This document shows, one piece after another, positions 19,590 through 30,743 of a stretch of DNA of 64,000 nucleotides. The notes under the pieces are model-generated. The model saw nothing but the letters and a program-made list of their open reading frames with translations, made no database searches and was not told the DNA's origin. The translations under genes and the position numbers were made by a program. Location: assembly GCA_003013855.2 (NCBI GenBank), contig ML058493.1, forward strand, positions 992,001 to 1,056,000, given 5' to 3'. The stretch comes from Liriodendron chinense. Lineage: Eukaryota > Streptophyta > Magnoliopsida > Magnoliales > Magnoliaceae. How positions within the stretch are numbered: position 1 is the first letter of the stretch; each line of letters begins with the position of its first letter.

Positions 19590-22500
19590 GAAGACCGCAC
19601 GATAGAATCAACAGACCACAACCATCCGCTAATGGTCACAGGAATAATCAGGGATACCGAGGTCAAGAGATGTATGCTGGACGACGGGTCGGCTGTAAAT
19701 ATCATGCCCTTGAGGACATTGCAGACGCTAGGTTACATGCAATCGGCGTCGCGCCCGAGTTTTATGATGATTCAAGGTTTCAATCAAGACAGTCAGCGTA
19801 CACTCGGATCAATTACGGTAATGTTAGAGATCGAAGGACTGACCACAAAAGTGACATGTCAGGTGATCGATGCAGTGACAACATACAACCTCCTTTTAGG
19901 AAGGCCTTGGCTCCACAAAAATCGCATAATCCCCTCGACATATCACCAGTGTTTTAAATATAGCAGAGACGGAGTTCAGTACAGGGTAACGGCGGATCCA
20001 AAGCCATACACGATAGCCGAGTCATTTTTAGCCGACGCAAAATACTACAACTCGGCCGACGGCAGTGAAACCAGCGAAAGGACCGAGGCATCAGAGAAGG
20101 AGCAGACGGTAAAAACGCGAACAGAGAAGTACACGCGGGGAAGTGAGCCTCAAACTGCCACCCAGGGGAGATCCCGACATCCGCTGGAAAGTCACTCTCG
20201 GCCAATCACGAAGAAGTTTTATGTGATACTGCAACATTTACGTTAGCCAGGGCAGTCTGTGTTAAAACTGATCTCAGATCAAGACATGAGCGTGCTCAAG
20301 TCCAGCTTCAACGTACCGGTACCCAAGATAGGAAGAACCAAACCCTTTCCAAAAGCTCCAAGCCAGTTCATCGTGCCGTCAAGAGATATCACCCAGAAAG
20401 ACATCAAGTTTCACTCAGTATCGAGCCGGCCAGCGCCATCAAAAGAAAGAAGGGAAGGAAGGGGGCTCGCCCAGCCTCGACCAATAGAAGAGAAGAGATA
20501 CAGCAGAGCCAGCCGAAAGATCATGAAGAATATGGGATTCCCCGACCAAAGCATAGACACAGAAGGGAGGTTACTGGCTCCATTTGAAGAACATAGGCGA
20601 GTCTACCGCAATGGAGAAGGCCTAGGGGCTAGGGCAAGTGTAAACATGGTGACCATCGGCCCGACAGAAGAAACCCAATCGCAGGAGCCTATCGATGTGG
20701 TCCAGCCAAGTGTCGCACCTGTGCAACTGGAAGATGGTGGACAGCCAACGATCGACGAACTCGAGGAGATAAACCTAGGCACCCCCGAAGAGCCCAGGAA
20801 TACATACTTAAGCAGAAACATCCCAGAGGGTGAGAAGGAGAGATACCTGCAACTGCTAAAGGAGAATAAAGATATCTTTGCCTGGACGTATTCAGAAATG
20901 CCCGGGCTTAGCCCGACAATCGCCATGCACAAACTAAGTATTATGAAGGAAAAGAAGCCGGTAAAACAACCGCAACGACGGTTTCATCCGGACATCATAC
21001 TAAAGATTGAGGAAGAGGTCAAGAGACTAATTCAGGCTGGGTTCGTTCGAGAGGTGAAGTACCCCCGGTGGATCTCAAACATCGTGCCAGTCAAGAAGGA
21101 GAGCGGAAAAATCCGAATATGTGTTGATTTTCGAAACCTGAATGAAGCCTGCCCTAAGGACGATTTTCCCCTCCCGATTCCTGAAATGTTGATTGACAGC
21201 ACGACGGGGTATGCAGTGATGTCTTTCATGGACGGGTATTCGGGATACAATCAAATCCGCATGGCCCCAGAAGACGAAGAAGCCACGGCTTTCCGCACCA
21301 CTCTCGGCATCTACTGCTACCGCGTAATGTCCTTCGGATTAAAAAATGCAGGGGCAACCTACCAGCGCGCAATGCACGTCATATTCCAGGACATGATGCA
21401 TAAACATGTTGAATGCTATGTAGATGATTTAGTCGTCAGGTCGACCGGTCACGAGCAGCACAGGGAGCACCTAAGGCAAGTGTTCCAACGATTGCATAAG
21501 AAGATTCTCCGCATGAATCAGCTAAAATGCACTTTCGGAGTTGCATCCGGCAAATTCTTGGGTTTCGTAGTCAGACACAGGGGCATAGAAATCGATCCCG
21601 TAAAAATTAAGGCCATCATAGAGATGCCACCTCCAAAGAACTTGAAGCAGCTGAAAAGCTTTCAGGGCCGCGTAGCATACCTGAGGAGATTCATCTCAAA
21701 CCTAGCTGGTTGTTGTCAGCCGTTCTCCCGACTCAACAAGAAGAATGTCAAGTTCGAATGGGACGCTACCTGTCAGAAAGCTTTTGATTCACTAAAAGAA
21801 ATGCTCAGGAATTTGCCAGTCCTTGCCGCCCCAATCAAGGGCAAACCGCTAATCCTATACATTGCAGCGGGTGATAACTCGCTAGGAGCGCTCCTGGCAC
21901 AGAAGAACGAAGAAGGCAAGGAGAACGCACTGTATTATTTAAGTCGCACATTAGTAGGAGCTGAATTTAACTACTCAGTGATCGAGAAGATATGTCTGGC
22001 CCTCATCTTCGCCGTGAAGAAACTTAAGCATTACTGCCTCTCACATCAAATAACGTTGATATCCAAGGCTGATCCGATCAAATTTCTCATGAACCGGCCC
22101 ATGCTGTCCGGGCGCTTAGCAAAATGGGCCCTTCTCCTTTCGAAATTCGATATCACTTACGTCTCGGCTTGAGCCGTTAAAGGACAAGCGATTGCGGACT
22201 TCCTCGCCGCGCACCCCGTTCCAAGCAATGAAGAAATGGAATGCGATCTCCCAGATGACCAGGTTATGATGATTGAAGAACCGCGACCCTGGCAAATGTA
22301 CTTCGACGGAGCCGGTAGGTCCATAGGGGCAGGAGCAGGAATTATATTCATTAGCCCGCAGAGAGATCTACTGCCCTATGCATTCACGATCGTGCCAGTT
22401 TGTACCAACAACGAAGCAGAATACCAAGCCCTTATTATCGGACTACAGCTCGTCCTCGAGATGCGTATCAAGGTAATACAGATATACGGCGACTCCAGGC

Positions 22501-22868
22501 TAGTCATCAGACAGCTAACAACGGAATATGAGGTTCGCAAGCCCGAGTTGTCGCCCTTCTGCCGCCAAGCGCAATCGTTGTTCGACCAGTTTTGCAATGG
22601 CAGCATTTCACATATACCAAGGCAAGAGAACATACAGGCCGACGCGTTAGCCAGCCTGGCCGCTGCCCTGGCTAATCCTGGAGGCAGCCCTCTTCAAGTA
22701 ACGATCGAAGAAAGAAGGATCTTGCCAGCTACCCTACCACGCAGCGATGAAGCGAGCGTGAATCCCATCTATTGCTTCGAAATCACAGAAGAAAACGACT
22801 GGAAGAGACCGTTCGCCGACTACTTGAAGTACGGATTTTTACCGAAAGAGCCCAAGATGCGCACTTAG
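19590..22868 (+). pseudogene. pol: Element 2 pol: protease, reverse transcriptase, two RNase H domains
   Basis: Protease: C-M-L-D-D-G-S-A-V-N-I near 19670-19700, the D-D-G variant seen in Tat elements. A linker ends at TAG 20244. RT spans about 20900-21600: F-V-R-E-V-K-Y-P-R-W, F-M-D-G-Y-S-G-Y-N-Q-I, Y-V-D-D-L near 21417 and G-K-F-L-G-F-V-V, all intact. The first RNase H (L-I-L-Y-I-A-A-G-D-N) ends near TGA 22170. The archaeal-type RNase H (M-Y-F-D-G-A-G, N-N-E-A-E-Y-Q-A-L, Y-G-D-S-R-L, Q-A-D-A-L-A-S-L) has its acidic residues. Stop TAG 22866-22868. Catalytic residues survive but the polyprotein cannot be made without readthrough. Confidence 0.9.
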
Positions 22869-24047
22869 GTCAGGAGACGTGCCGGTTCGTTCATAATACA
22901 GAGTGACACCCTTTACAAGCGCTCGTACGAGAGAGTGTTGTTACGCTGCCTAAACCAGGATGAGGCATACGCCATGCTAAAAGAAGCACACGGAGGGGAG
23001 TGCGGTGCTCACCAAGGGGGTAGGAACTTGCATCACCGTGTCCGACATATGGGGTACTATTGGCCCACAATGATGAAAGATGCAATAGACTACGTCAGAA
23101 AGTGTCATCAATGCCAGATACATGCAGATATAATACACTCACCACCAGAAGAGTTACATCAGTCAGTGATATCTTGGCCTTTCGCCGCCTGGGGCATGGA
23201 CGTGATAGGACCGATCAACCCGCCATCCTCTCAGGGGCACCAGTACATCCTTGCTGCGACCGATTATTTCTCCAAATGGGCTGAAGCCATTGCCTTAAGA
23301 AACGTGAAAGCCAGACACGTTGAAAGTTTCATCCGTCATGCCATATTATACCGGCATGGTATCCCTGAAAGAATCACCACCGACAATGGGACACCCTTCA
23401 AAAATGTCACTATCGACAGGCTATGCGCAAAATTCAAGATCAAGCATTGCTATTCGTCACCCTACTACCCTCCCGCGAATGGGTTAGCCGAGGCATTCAA
23501 CAAGACTATTGTGAAAATCCTGGAGAAGACGGTGGCAGAAAATAAGAAGGACTGGGACAGACGACTACCCGAAGCACTATGGGCATACAGGACCACGTAC
23601 CGCACAGCCACCCGAGCCACACCCTACTCATTGGTATACGGTACGGAAGTCGTGATCCCGATGGAAATGCAGGTGGAGTCATTACGGGTTACGCTCCAAC
23701 ACTCCTTGACAACCGAATACAATGATAAAATCAGAATGATCGAGCTTGACGACCTGGATGAAAAGAGACTCGCTGCTCAGCAAAGGCTTGAAATGTATCA
23801 AAAGCGAATCTCAGCTTCGTACGACAAACGAGTCCGGGGAAGGTCATTTAAGAGAGGCGACCTGGTGCTAATGATGAAACGTCCAGCACCGATGCAAGGC
23901 CCAAAAAGTAAATTCGATCCAAAGTGGGATCCAGTGTGCATAATCGATGAGGTGTACTCTAATGGAGCCTACCGGGTAATAGATTGCAAAGGACAGGGCG
24001 TCAGTACGCTAGTGAATGGTCGGTTCTTGAAAAGATATTATACTTGA
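22869..24047 (+). pseudogene. int: Element 2 integrase (domain intact, upstream stops)
   Basis: Continues the same frame. Zinc-binding residues are H-G-G-E-C-G-A-H...C-H-Q-C (about 22990-23115). The core has W-G-M-D-V-I-G, T-T-D-N-G-T-P-F and G-L-A-E-A-F-N-K, that is the D, D, E triad. The C-terminal part has F-K-R-G-D-L-V-L, then F-D-P-K-W-D-P, and ends V-N-G-R-F-L-K-R-Y-Y before the stop at 24045-24047. From 22869 to the end no stop or frameshift is present. It would insert element DNA if translated. Confidence 0.9.
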
Positions 24048-24493
24048 TGGAAGTCTATCATCATATTTTGTAAATGCCCCATTAGAGGGATGATGTAATG
24101 TAGAAAATACCAAAAGAAATGATACCGCATGGGGTTCGGGGCAAAATACTAATTATCTACCTTTCCTTCCACAGGTATCAGGAAGTCGCCCAGGCTCAGA
24201 ATCCGTCAGGAATAACACCCCGCCCTTCAAGGCAATTAAGAAAGGGGGTAAGCCCTTAATAAAGGCTCGATCACATCCCTGTTCGTACAAGCACAGGTTT
24301 GGGTCCTAACAGGGGGACGCTCTTCCCAAACAACTCAGTAAGTTCGCATTCAAAGTTCAAAAATTTAATTATTATTATAAATAACTTAGTAGCGTAACAT
24401 GAATCTAAAATCGGAGTAGTATACATATTGGCACAATATTTGTTATAACGTGTTCTAAAATTAGTATTAAGTACAAATGGAGGTCACTACAGC
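24048..24493. other. Gap between sense integrase and antisense PMD gene
   Basis: About 450 bp, partly AT-rich (24360-24480). It would hold the 3' ends of the two converging transcripts. No gene or clear terminator signal recognised. Confidence 0.45.
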
Positions 24494-27400
24494 TCAACTG
24501 TTTAAAGTTTTCAAACATTGGTCTAATAAGTCTGCTGCAGACTCCTCGACCACCTTCCGTGCCGCCTCGGCCTCAGCTAGAACTAGAGCAGGGTCGGGAA
24601 TGTCCCTGAGAGACTGCTCCAACTCCGCAACTTGGGCTTTCACGACGTCGCGCTCCGCCTCCTGCTGATCAAGGGAAGATTGCAAACGAGTCCTCTGACC
24701 GCTAAGCTTGGATAGTTTGAGGTGGACGATCGAGCGTTCGGCTTGTAGTCGAGCCACCTCATGGTCTATCTCTGCCAAACGAGCGGTAGCCTCTCGACAC
24801 CCATCGTCAACAATCTACCAGTCTTTCTTCGCCGCGACCACCCCTGCCTCGTGTAACTCCAGTTTCGGGAGAAGGGACCGCAAGTGACCGCGCTTTTTCT
24901 CAGTAGAAGGGTCAACTTGGAGGCTTTTCGCCTCGCGTTCTCTGGCCACCCGTTCCTTAAATAGGGTCACTTGACCGATTACGGAGGACAAGTCAATCCC
25001 AAGCCAGGCAGCGTTAAGCCCTAGTGCCTGCAACGCATCGTCTAAGATAGGCCATTCCTCCTCATGTCTTAAAGAGTCGGCGATGTCGGACAGAAGACCC
25101 TTGAGAATGTTTGACTTGGTCCTCGACAGACCCAGAAGGGATGAGACGAATGACTCCAACAGCGCCGTAGGCGCTGAGGCATCAACAGGAGCAGCTACTG
25201 AAACAGAAAGTGGAAAACGTTAGTACAAAAAAATCATCATCGTCAGAAAGGAAGCAGTCAAGACAGTAAAAGCAAATGACATACCAGCAACGTCAGGAAT
25301 GCCAACGATAACGACGTTGGATGAAGTGGTAGGCATAGGTGACGCTGGGGCCGGCTCTGTTGTTCCCTCAATCAACGGCTCAGGCATTTCCGGGGAGGAT
25401 ATCACCACGACCTCGGGAATGTTGGCATCAGGCACTAGCCCAGCAACAGGAGGAATTGCGGTGGCAGGCTCGACTAGCAACGACGTGGCGACGGGCGGAA
25501 CTTCAACAGCAGATTCAATCAACAATGGTTCAGCAGAAGGAGGGGCCCCCACAACCGGATCGAGCACGCTCGACTCAATAGTAGGAACCACTACCCCTTC
25601 CACAACGGCGACGATCGCTTCCGGAACCCCGCTTTGAGCTTCAGCGTCCGCCACAGAAGGATTGGGGGGAAGGACGGACTCGGCAGGTGCCTCATCATCC
25701 AAGTCCATGAAGATTGCCCCCACGTCCTCTTTAGGGACGGACCTATCATAAACAGGCTCATTCTCATTGCTCCCCTGGGTAGGGCAGCCCTCGCTCAGGT
25801 TGGGTTGAGAGCTTAGCTCGCCCTCTTCCCTTGCTTCTCCCGTGTTAACGATCGGAGTGTCGCCAGCCTCTTTCGAAAGCTGCTCCCGTAGGCACTCGGC
25901 CCTACGCAGTTTCCACAAATCCTTTATTTTCTTACCGCCGCAAACAACGGGAAGACGAGGAGCAGTCTTCACCCGAGGGCCAGCGCGCTCGACCCATACG
26001 CCCTCATCACCCTCACCACCACCATCACCACCGTCATCACCATTATTATCACCATCATCACCATCAGAGCCTCCGCCTCCGCTACCTCCCGCATCATCTT
26101 CACCTCCGCCAGCTCCGCCTATAGCATCATCGCCGTCCCTATCACCACCATCGCCTTCCGCGGCAGCGTCATCTTCCTCAACCCCTGCCTCAGCCATGTC
26201 ATCATCATCATCGTCGCCTTCATCACCATCATCACCGTCATCTCCCCCTCTCAGAGCATCGCCCCCGGCAGGCAACTCATCGATAGGGCCGAGAGACGGG
26301 AACTCTGGCCCCACCGCTGTCACATTACTCTCCCCATAGGCGATCCAGCCTTCCAGGGTGTGCTCCGGCTTTTCATGATCGATCACCACGTTCAAGGAGG
26401 TTTGCAATCTCTCCGTGCCTGGCACTACAGGTTGATGAAGAGTCTCCGATACATAGCCGAGTCCGTTGGCAGGAGTAGGCGTAACGATGGGGGGCGTGAC
26501 GAAAACGGGCTCGGTAACGAGCATTTTATTCCGCACCAGCGCGTATTGGTGGGCCCACCACCTCATCCACCCAAAGGTGGCCCCGGCAAAACATTGCGTC
26601 CCCTGGATCACGAAGGAACAGCCGGTTCCGGTCAGCAGAAGTTGCCGCCACATCCATTTCCAGTGAATAGGCCCAACACCGTACGCCCGCTGCTCGCGTG
26701 TCACTGGTTCTAGGGTCGCTGGCACTCCCTGATCATACCCGAATTGGCGGGCAAAATGATTCGGATAATAAGGCTCCCTCCAGAACTCCAGCCCTTCGCG
26801 GAGCGGCAGTGACGAAGGACGAATCACGATCAGGAAGGAACGCTCGTAATAATCAATACTGTCGTCATCCGTGCACAGGACTGGCTCTTCGCTACGGGTA
26901 CCAGAGAAGTGATAGAAGTATACGTCGTCAAGCCCCGCGATCCTATCCTCGATGGTGTTCAAGTTATGGCTGATCATCCTCTTCTTCTGGAAGAAGTGCA
27001 GCGGGAGCTTCCCCTCTCTGATGTAATCTCCGCGCCTTACACCATAGACCCAGGGGAAGTATACCCCGAGCCAACCAGAGAAAAAGTGTCATCCGCAACA
27101 AGCAGAGTTCATCCCATAAGCAGCGCGCTCCTTGTTGCTGATGACGTAGCCGAATGCTCGGTATATAGAACATAAGACCACCGGAGCCAGCGCGTACCGG
27201 TGACCGTTCGCCAGGGCCCCTGCGACGGCGAAGCAAGACACTCTGATATTATCCACCTGCTTGGAGCTCGGAAGCGCCACGCAACTGAGCCAATATGCTA
27301 GGAAGCCGGCTAGCTTGCAGGAGGGGGAGAGCTTGTTGGGGCGCGGGAAATTTTCCCTCATCCGTTTCTCTAAAAGCGCCTTATCACCACGACCTTCGTC

Positions 27401-28735
27401 GAAGGCCGCATAATCCAAGCTGAAGAAGGGAAAGGACAAAGCGTTAGCAGAAAGAAAGAAGCGTGACAGAACAGTAAGGCACAATTCATTACAGAAAACT
27501 TACTTCAAGCCGTGGCTGAAATAGACCAGCTAGTCCTCGAACAGGAGCTTATCTTTGAGACCCCAAAATTGGGGTAGTTCGGCAAACAGCTCGTAGCAGG
27601 CCTTGGAGAAGAAGCCTTCATTGACGCCTTTCTTCTTCCGCGACAGCTCATCGTCGCTCAGGACCCATTCATCATAAATCCTCCCGCGAATGGGGAGCCC
27701 CGCAATCCTATTGAGATCCCAGATCGAGATGCTCATCTCGCCGCACGGCATGTGAAAGGAATTGGTGATGGAGCACCAGTGGTTGAGGAAGCCCTTGTAT
27801 ACCCAGGGCTCTTGGCAAAAGTAGCTTGATGTCGCTTCGATCGCCTTGTACAGACCCACCGCCCGTAGGGTCGCCCTGTGCTGTTTCAAGATCCGGTTCG
27901 CCTACGCCTTGTAGCCCGAATGAAGGACCAGATGGCTGCGAGTCCGGAACGCCCCGAACAACCAGACCTCGGCATCCCCCAGATGGTGAAACCTCTGATG
28001 GAGAGTCTCGAAATAATGTCTAGGAAAGGGCTGATGGGGATTGTGATTCGGCTCTAGGAAAATCATATCCTTCACACCCAGGACCGACTGCTGCTTCCCG
28101 TTCTTGGAGAGAGAACAACTGAGGAATGACGCCGGGCCGGATGTCCAAACATCGACGCCATAGAAGGAGTTGTTCCTGCAGATGTCGGATGGTTCGATGC
28201 TCGGGAGAGACCGCTACCGTTGATAACTCTTCGCATAACGAATATACTCCCGAGTGTAGGGATTCCTCACCACGAGTGGCGCAGTGACAAGCTTGGCACT
28301 AGACCAGGCCACCTTCATCTTGTCGGATCTAGACTTGGTCTGGTTCTCTAAGTACACTTGCTTGGCACCTTTGCCAGCCCTCTTCGGGCGACCGCGCCTG
28401 GTAGACTGGGTAGGGATCGACGGACTCGCCTCGCCCTCTTCAGAACCCGTTACCCCGTCACTCCGCAAACCCCGGAGAGGAGCGTACCATGCATCCCATT
28501 GCTCCTGTGTGCCCCTGTCTGGAGGAGGCGGTACGATCCTATCGCAAAGGATCTTCTTCTGTATATCCTTCGACAAGGTGAGGATGCGTTCATAAAAGTT
28601 GAACGTCTCTGGAGGGAGAAACCATTGTGGATTTTCAGCGGACGGTCTGACGACCTGCTTGGCAGCAGCACGCTTACGCTTGGAAGGAGTTTGGGGAGGA
28701 CCCGAAGGACCGGCCTGTGAAGGATTGCTGGCCAT
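24494..28735 (-). pseudogene. Antisense plant-mobile-domain (PMD) gene of Element 2, three exons
   Basis: Exon 1 is 28735-27504, intron 27503-27420 (GTAAGT...TTCTTCAG), exon 2 27419-25285, intron 25284-25198 (GTATGT...GTTTCAG), exon 3 25197-24494. Both junctions keep one frame of about 1,356 codons. The N-terminus has a basic cluster (S-K-R-K-R-A-A-A-K). Around residues 230-560 is a PMD (aminotransferase-like plant mobile domain): F-L-N-H-W-C, T-N-S-F-H-M-P-C-G-E-M-S-I-S, D-L-N-R-I-A-G-L-P-I-R-G, and L-A-Y-W-L-S-C. A Gly/Asp acidic tract at about 790-890 (GAT-type codon repeats, 26000-26250), a Pro/Val-rich stretch and a C-terminal coiled coil follow. Stops at 28214, 27902, 27530, 27089 and 24815 break it; there are no frameshifts. 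PMD proteins act in silencing and meristem functions in plants; its role in the element is unknown. Confidence 0.78.
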
Positions 28736-29134
28736 TGTGAACCTGCAGAGCAGCATGCAAAGCTCAGGTACGAAGTGAAGGGGAAATGTTCGCACAAAGT
28801 CGGCCAAACCATGCATAAAAGACAAAGAGACACAAAGCAGCAAATAAACAAGCACAAGCGTCGACATGAGCCACTGCGGAACACACTCGAAATCAATGGA
28901 AGAAATGAAACGAACAACATTCACAACCGCAACATCATTGTCACAGAACATACAAGCAGGAAAAGACAAAACTGAAGTTAAAAAAAAAGTATAAATTAGT
29001 ATTCATCAACCATAAGGGCCATTCCACATGGCTAAATTGTCAATAACAATTGTTTAAATGATCAAACGACAACAGTCAATGTAAGACGACTCAAAATTGT
29101 GGGGACTCCTCCCCGAAGCCAGAAAGCAGGGGCC

Positions 29135-29761
29135 TCAGTCCTGCGTCAGCGGGAGAACCCGAGCCTTCAACTCATCAACCTTCGCCCGGACCTGGCCTTC
29201 CTTGAAGATCAAGTCCACCAAAATGGAAATACACTGTTGCACGAGATCGAAATTCAGGTGCTCGGCGTTCGCATAGTTCCTTATGATCGAGACGTCGATC
29301 GCCAGGTCGTCATGTTCTCGCATGGCCTCCCTGACCATTCTCCAGATGCCGGCCCGGCGATCTGGGTACTCGGCCTCCGCCAACGGGACAAGCCAAGCTA
29401 GAAACCGCCTGCTCTCCCTCTTCTCCTCCTTCAGGAAGCTGAGACGTTTCGACAGAGATAGGAAAGAAGCAGCCAAAGAAGGCTCCGCCGCCTCCAGGAC
29501 CGCCAATTCCTCCAAAAGGAAAGAATCGCCGATGAAGCTATAGATGGCCTCCTTACGCTCGTCTGAGATGGAGGCCATCGCCGAGACATTCTGGATAGCT
29601 CGGAGGATGGGGCGGGATTCAGCGCCGAGATGAGTCAAGGCTTCGGCCACCTCGTCGCATTGACCGGCAAGAGATGACCAAGCCTCGGGGTGGTCTAGAG
29701 CAGTTAGAAGTCGTCTCAGGCAGTCGCGGGCCTCACGGAGGGAAGCGCGTGTTACGACCAT
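29135..29761 (-). CDS. Antisense ORF of Element 2, unknown, about 208 residues
   Basis: Open from M-V-V-T-R-A-S-L-R-E-A-R to the stop at 29135. The internal Met at 29761 is preferred over the upstream one at 29797 because the sequence from there is a uniform helical, Ala/Leu/Glu-rich protein (A-E-A-L-T-H-L-G-A-E, S-L-S-K-R-L-S-F-L-K-E-E-K-R-E-S-R-R). I recognise no family. It lies upstream of the PMD gene in the same direction and downstream of the hairpin array, so one antisense promoter could serve both. It could also be an upstream exon of the PMD gene, but no good splice pair was identified. Unlike the other Element 2 genes it has no stop. Confidence 0.5.
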   Translation of the reverse strand: MVVTRASLREARDCLRRLLTALDHPEAWSSLAGQCDEVAEALTHLGAESRPILRAIQNVSAMASISDERKEAIYSFIGDSFLLEELAVLEAAEPSLAASFLSLSKRLSFLKEEKRESRRFLAWLVPLAEAEYPDRRAGIWRMVREAMREHDDLAIDVSIIRNYANAEHLNFDLVQQCISILVDLIFKEGQVRAKVDELKARVLPLTQD

Positions 29762-30061
29762 CGTCTGCCAGGAAACAAGGCTGATGAACCGATACAACAG
29801 TCCGACAAAAGAGAAAGAAGAAGAGAGAGAAGGGGCAAGAAGACATGCTCAAGTACACTCGAAACATTACTTAAGGTCACCGTAGGTATTTCCTCCAAAA
29901 AACTAATGCGATCTAGAAAGCTCGAAAGTCTATGAGACCCTACGCCTCTTCAAAATCTGAATATGTGTGCCCAAATACGAGGCAGAGGTTAAGGGGCTCA
30001 TACACTTCAACGTCCAGCTTCGCAGAGGATTACTTAAAACAAAGTTTTACAAGTCCTGTAA

Positions 30062-30707
30062 ACCGGATGCGTGAGTCTCCACGCACCCCGAAATTCGAAG
30101 AGGATGACAAAATCACATTTCCAGGTGCGTAAGACCCCACGCACCCCTAAACTTATGCAGACCCCGATTTTCGGGTGTGTGAAGGGCAATATCTCAAACA
30201 AAATCGATGAAGGGTGCGTGAGGCCTCACGCACCTAATAAGTACATCCTTTTCAGCCAAGTTCATCAGCTGGGTGCGTGTGCGTCCAACGCACCCTTAAA
30301 AAGGTCCACTCAACCCAATTTCATGGTGCGTCAGGCACCAAGGCCTGCCCAGTTTGACGAAGGGTGCGTAGACCCCCACGCACCCAAAAAACTCGGGATG
30401 TCCACAAAATCCAAGGGTTTACAGGTGCGTACCACCCTACGCATCCAAAAAAGGGGGAATAGTCAGTCCCAAGTTCAAATTATAGGGTGCGTGTGCATCC
30501 CACGCACCCCTAAAGTCACTTCTACCTTGAATAAGTGGGTGCGTACGGATTAAATGGATGCGTTGGAGACAGTTGTTGGGTGCGTTGGAGAATAAAAGGG
30601 TGCGTGGGCTTGATGTGAAATGTGGGGTAAAGAGCAGTGAAATGAAGAGAATGAGCCGACTCATCTATTTATAGTGGGACCCGGGAGTCCGGTGCGTCGC
30701 ACCAGCC
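30062..30707. repeat. Array of GGTGCGT/ACGCACC hairpin motifs
   Basis: About fourteen GGTGCGT-type sites occur at 30068, 30122, 30174, 30211, 30272, 30323, 30361, 30422, 30485, 30538, 30556, 30577, 30598 and 30691. About seven are followed after a 4-9 base gap by the reverse complement, forming hairpins spaced about 38-63 bp. Positions 30212-30233 are a perfect 22-bp palindrome. Sequence between hairpins is not conserved. The array lies 5' of the antisense genes and just before the polypurine tract; the same motif occurs in both LTRs. Confidence 0.85.
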
Positions 30708-30730
30708 GATCATGCGCCTGTCGCGACCCA

Positions 30731-30743
30731 CCGGAGGGGCATC
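30731..30743 (+). other. Polypurine tract of Element 2
   Basis: CCGGAGGGGCATC ends at the 3' LTR start; only the GGAGGGG core is purine-rich, so it is a weak but correctly placed tract. Confidence 0.55.

Noticed and set aside
25842..26339. Long + strand frame rich in Ser and Pro
   Set aside because: It is the reverse reading of the Gly/Asp acidic tract of the antisense PMD gene (CAT/ATC repeats); no independent support.
30062..30707. Regularly spaced repeats resembling a CRISPR array
   Set aside because: Repeats are short, degenerate inverted pairs with no cas genes, and lie in a plant retrotransposon.
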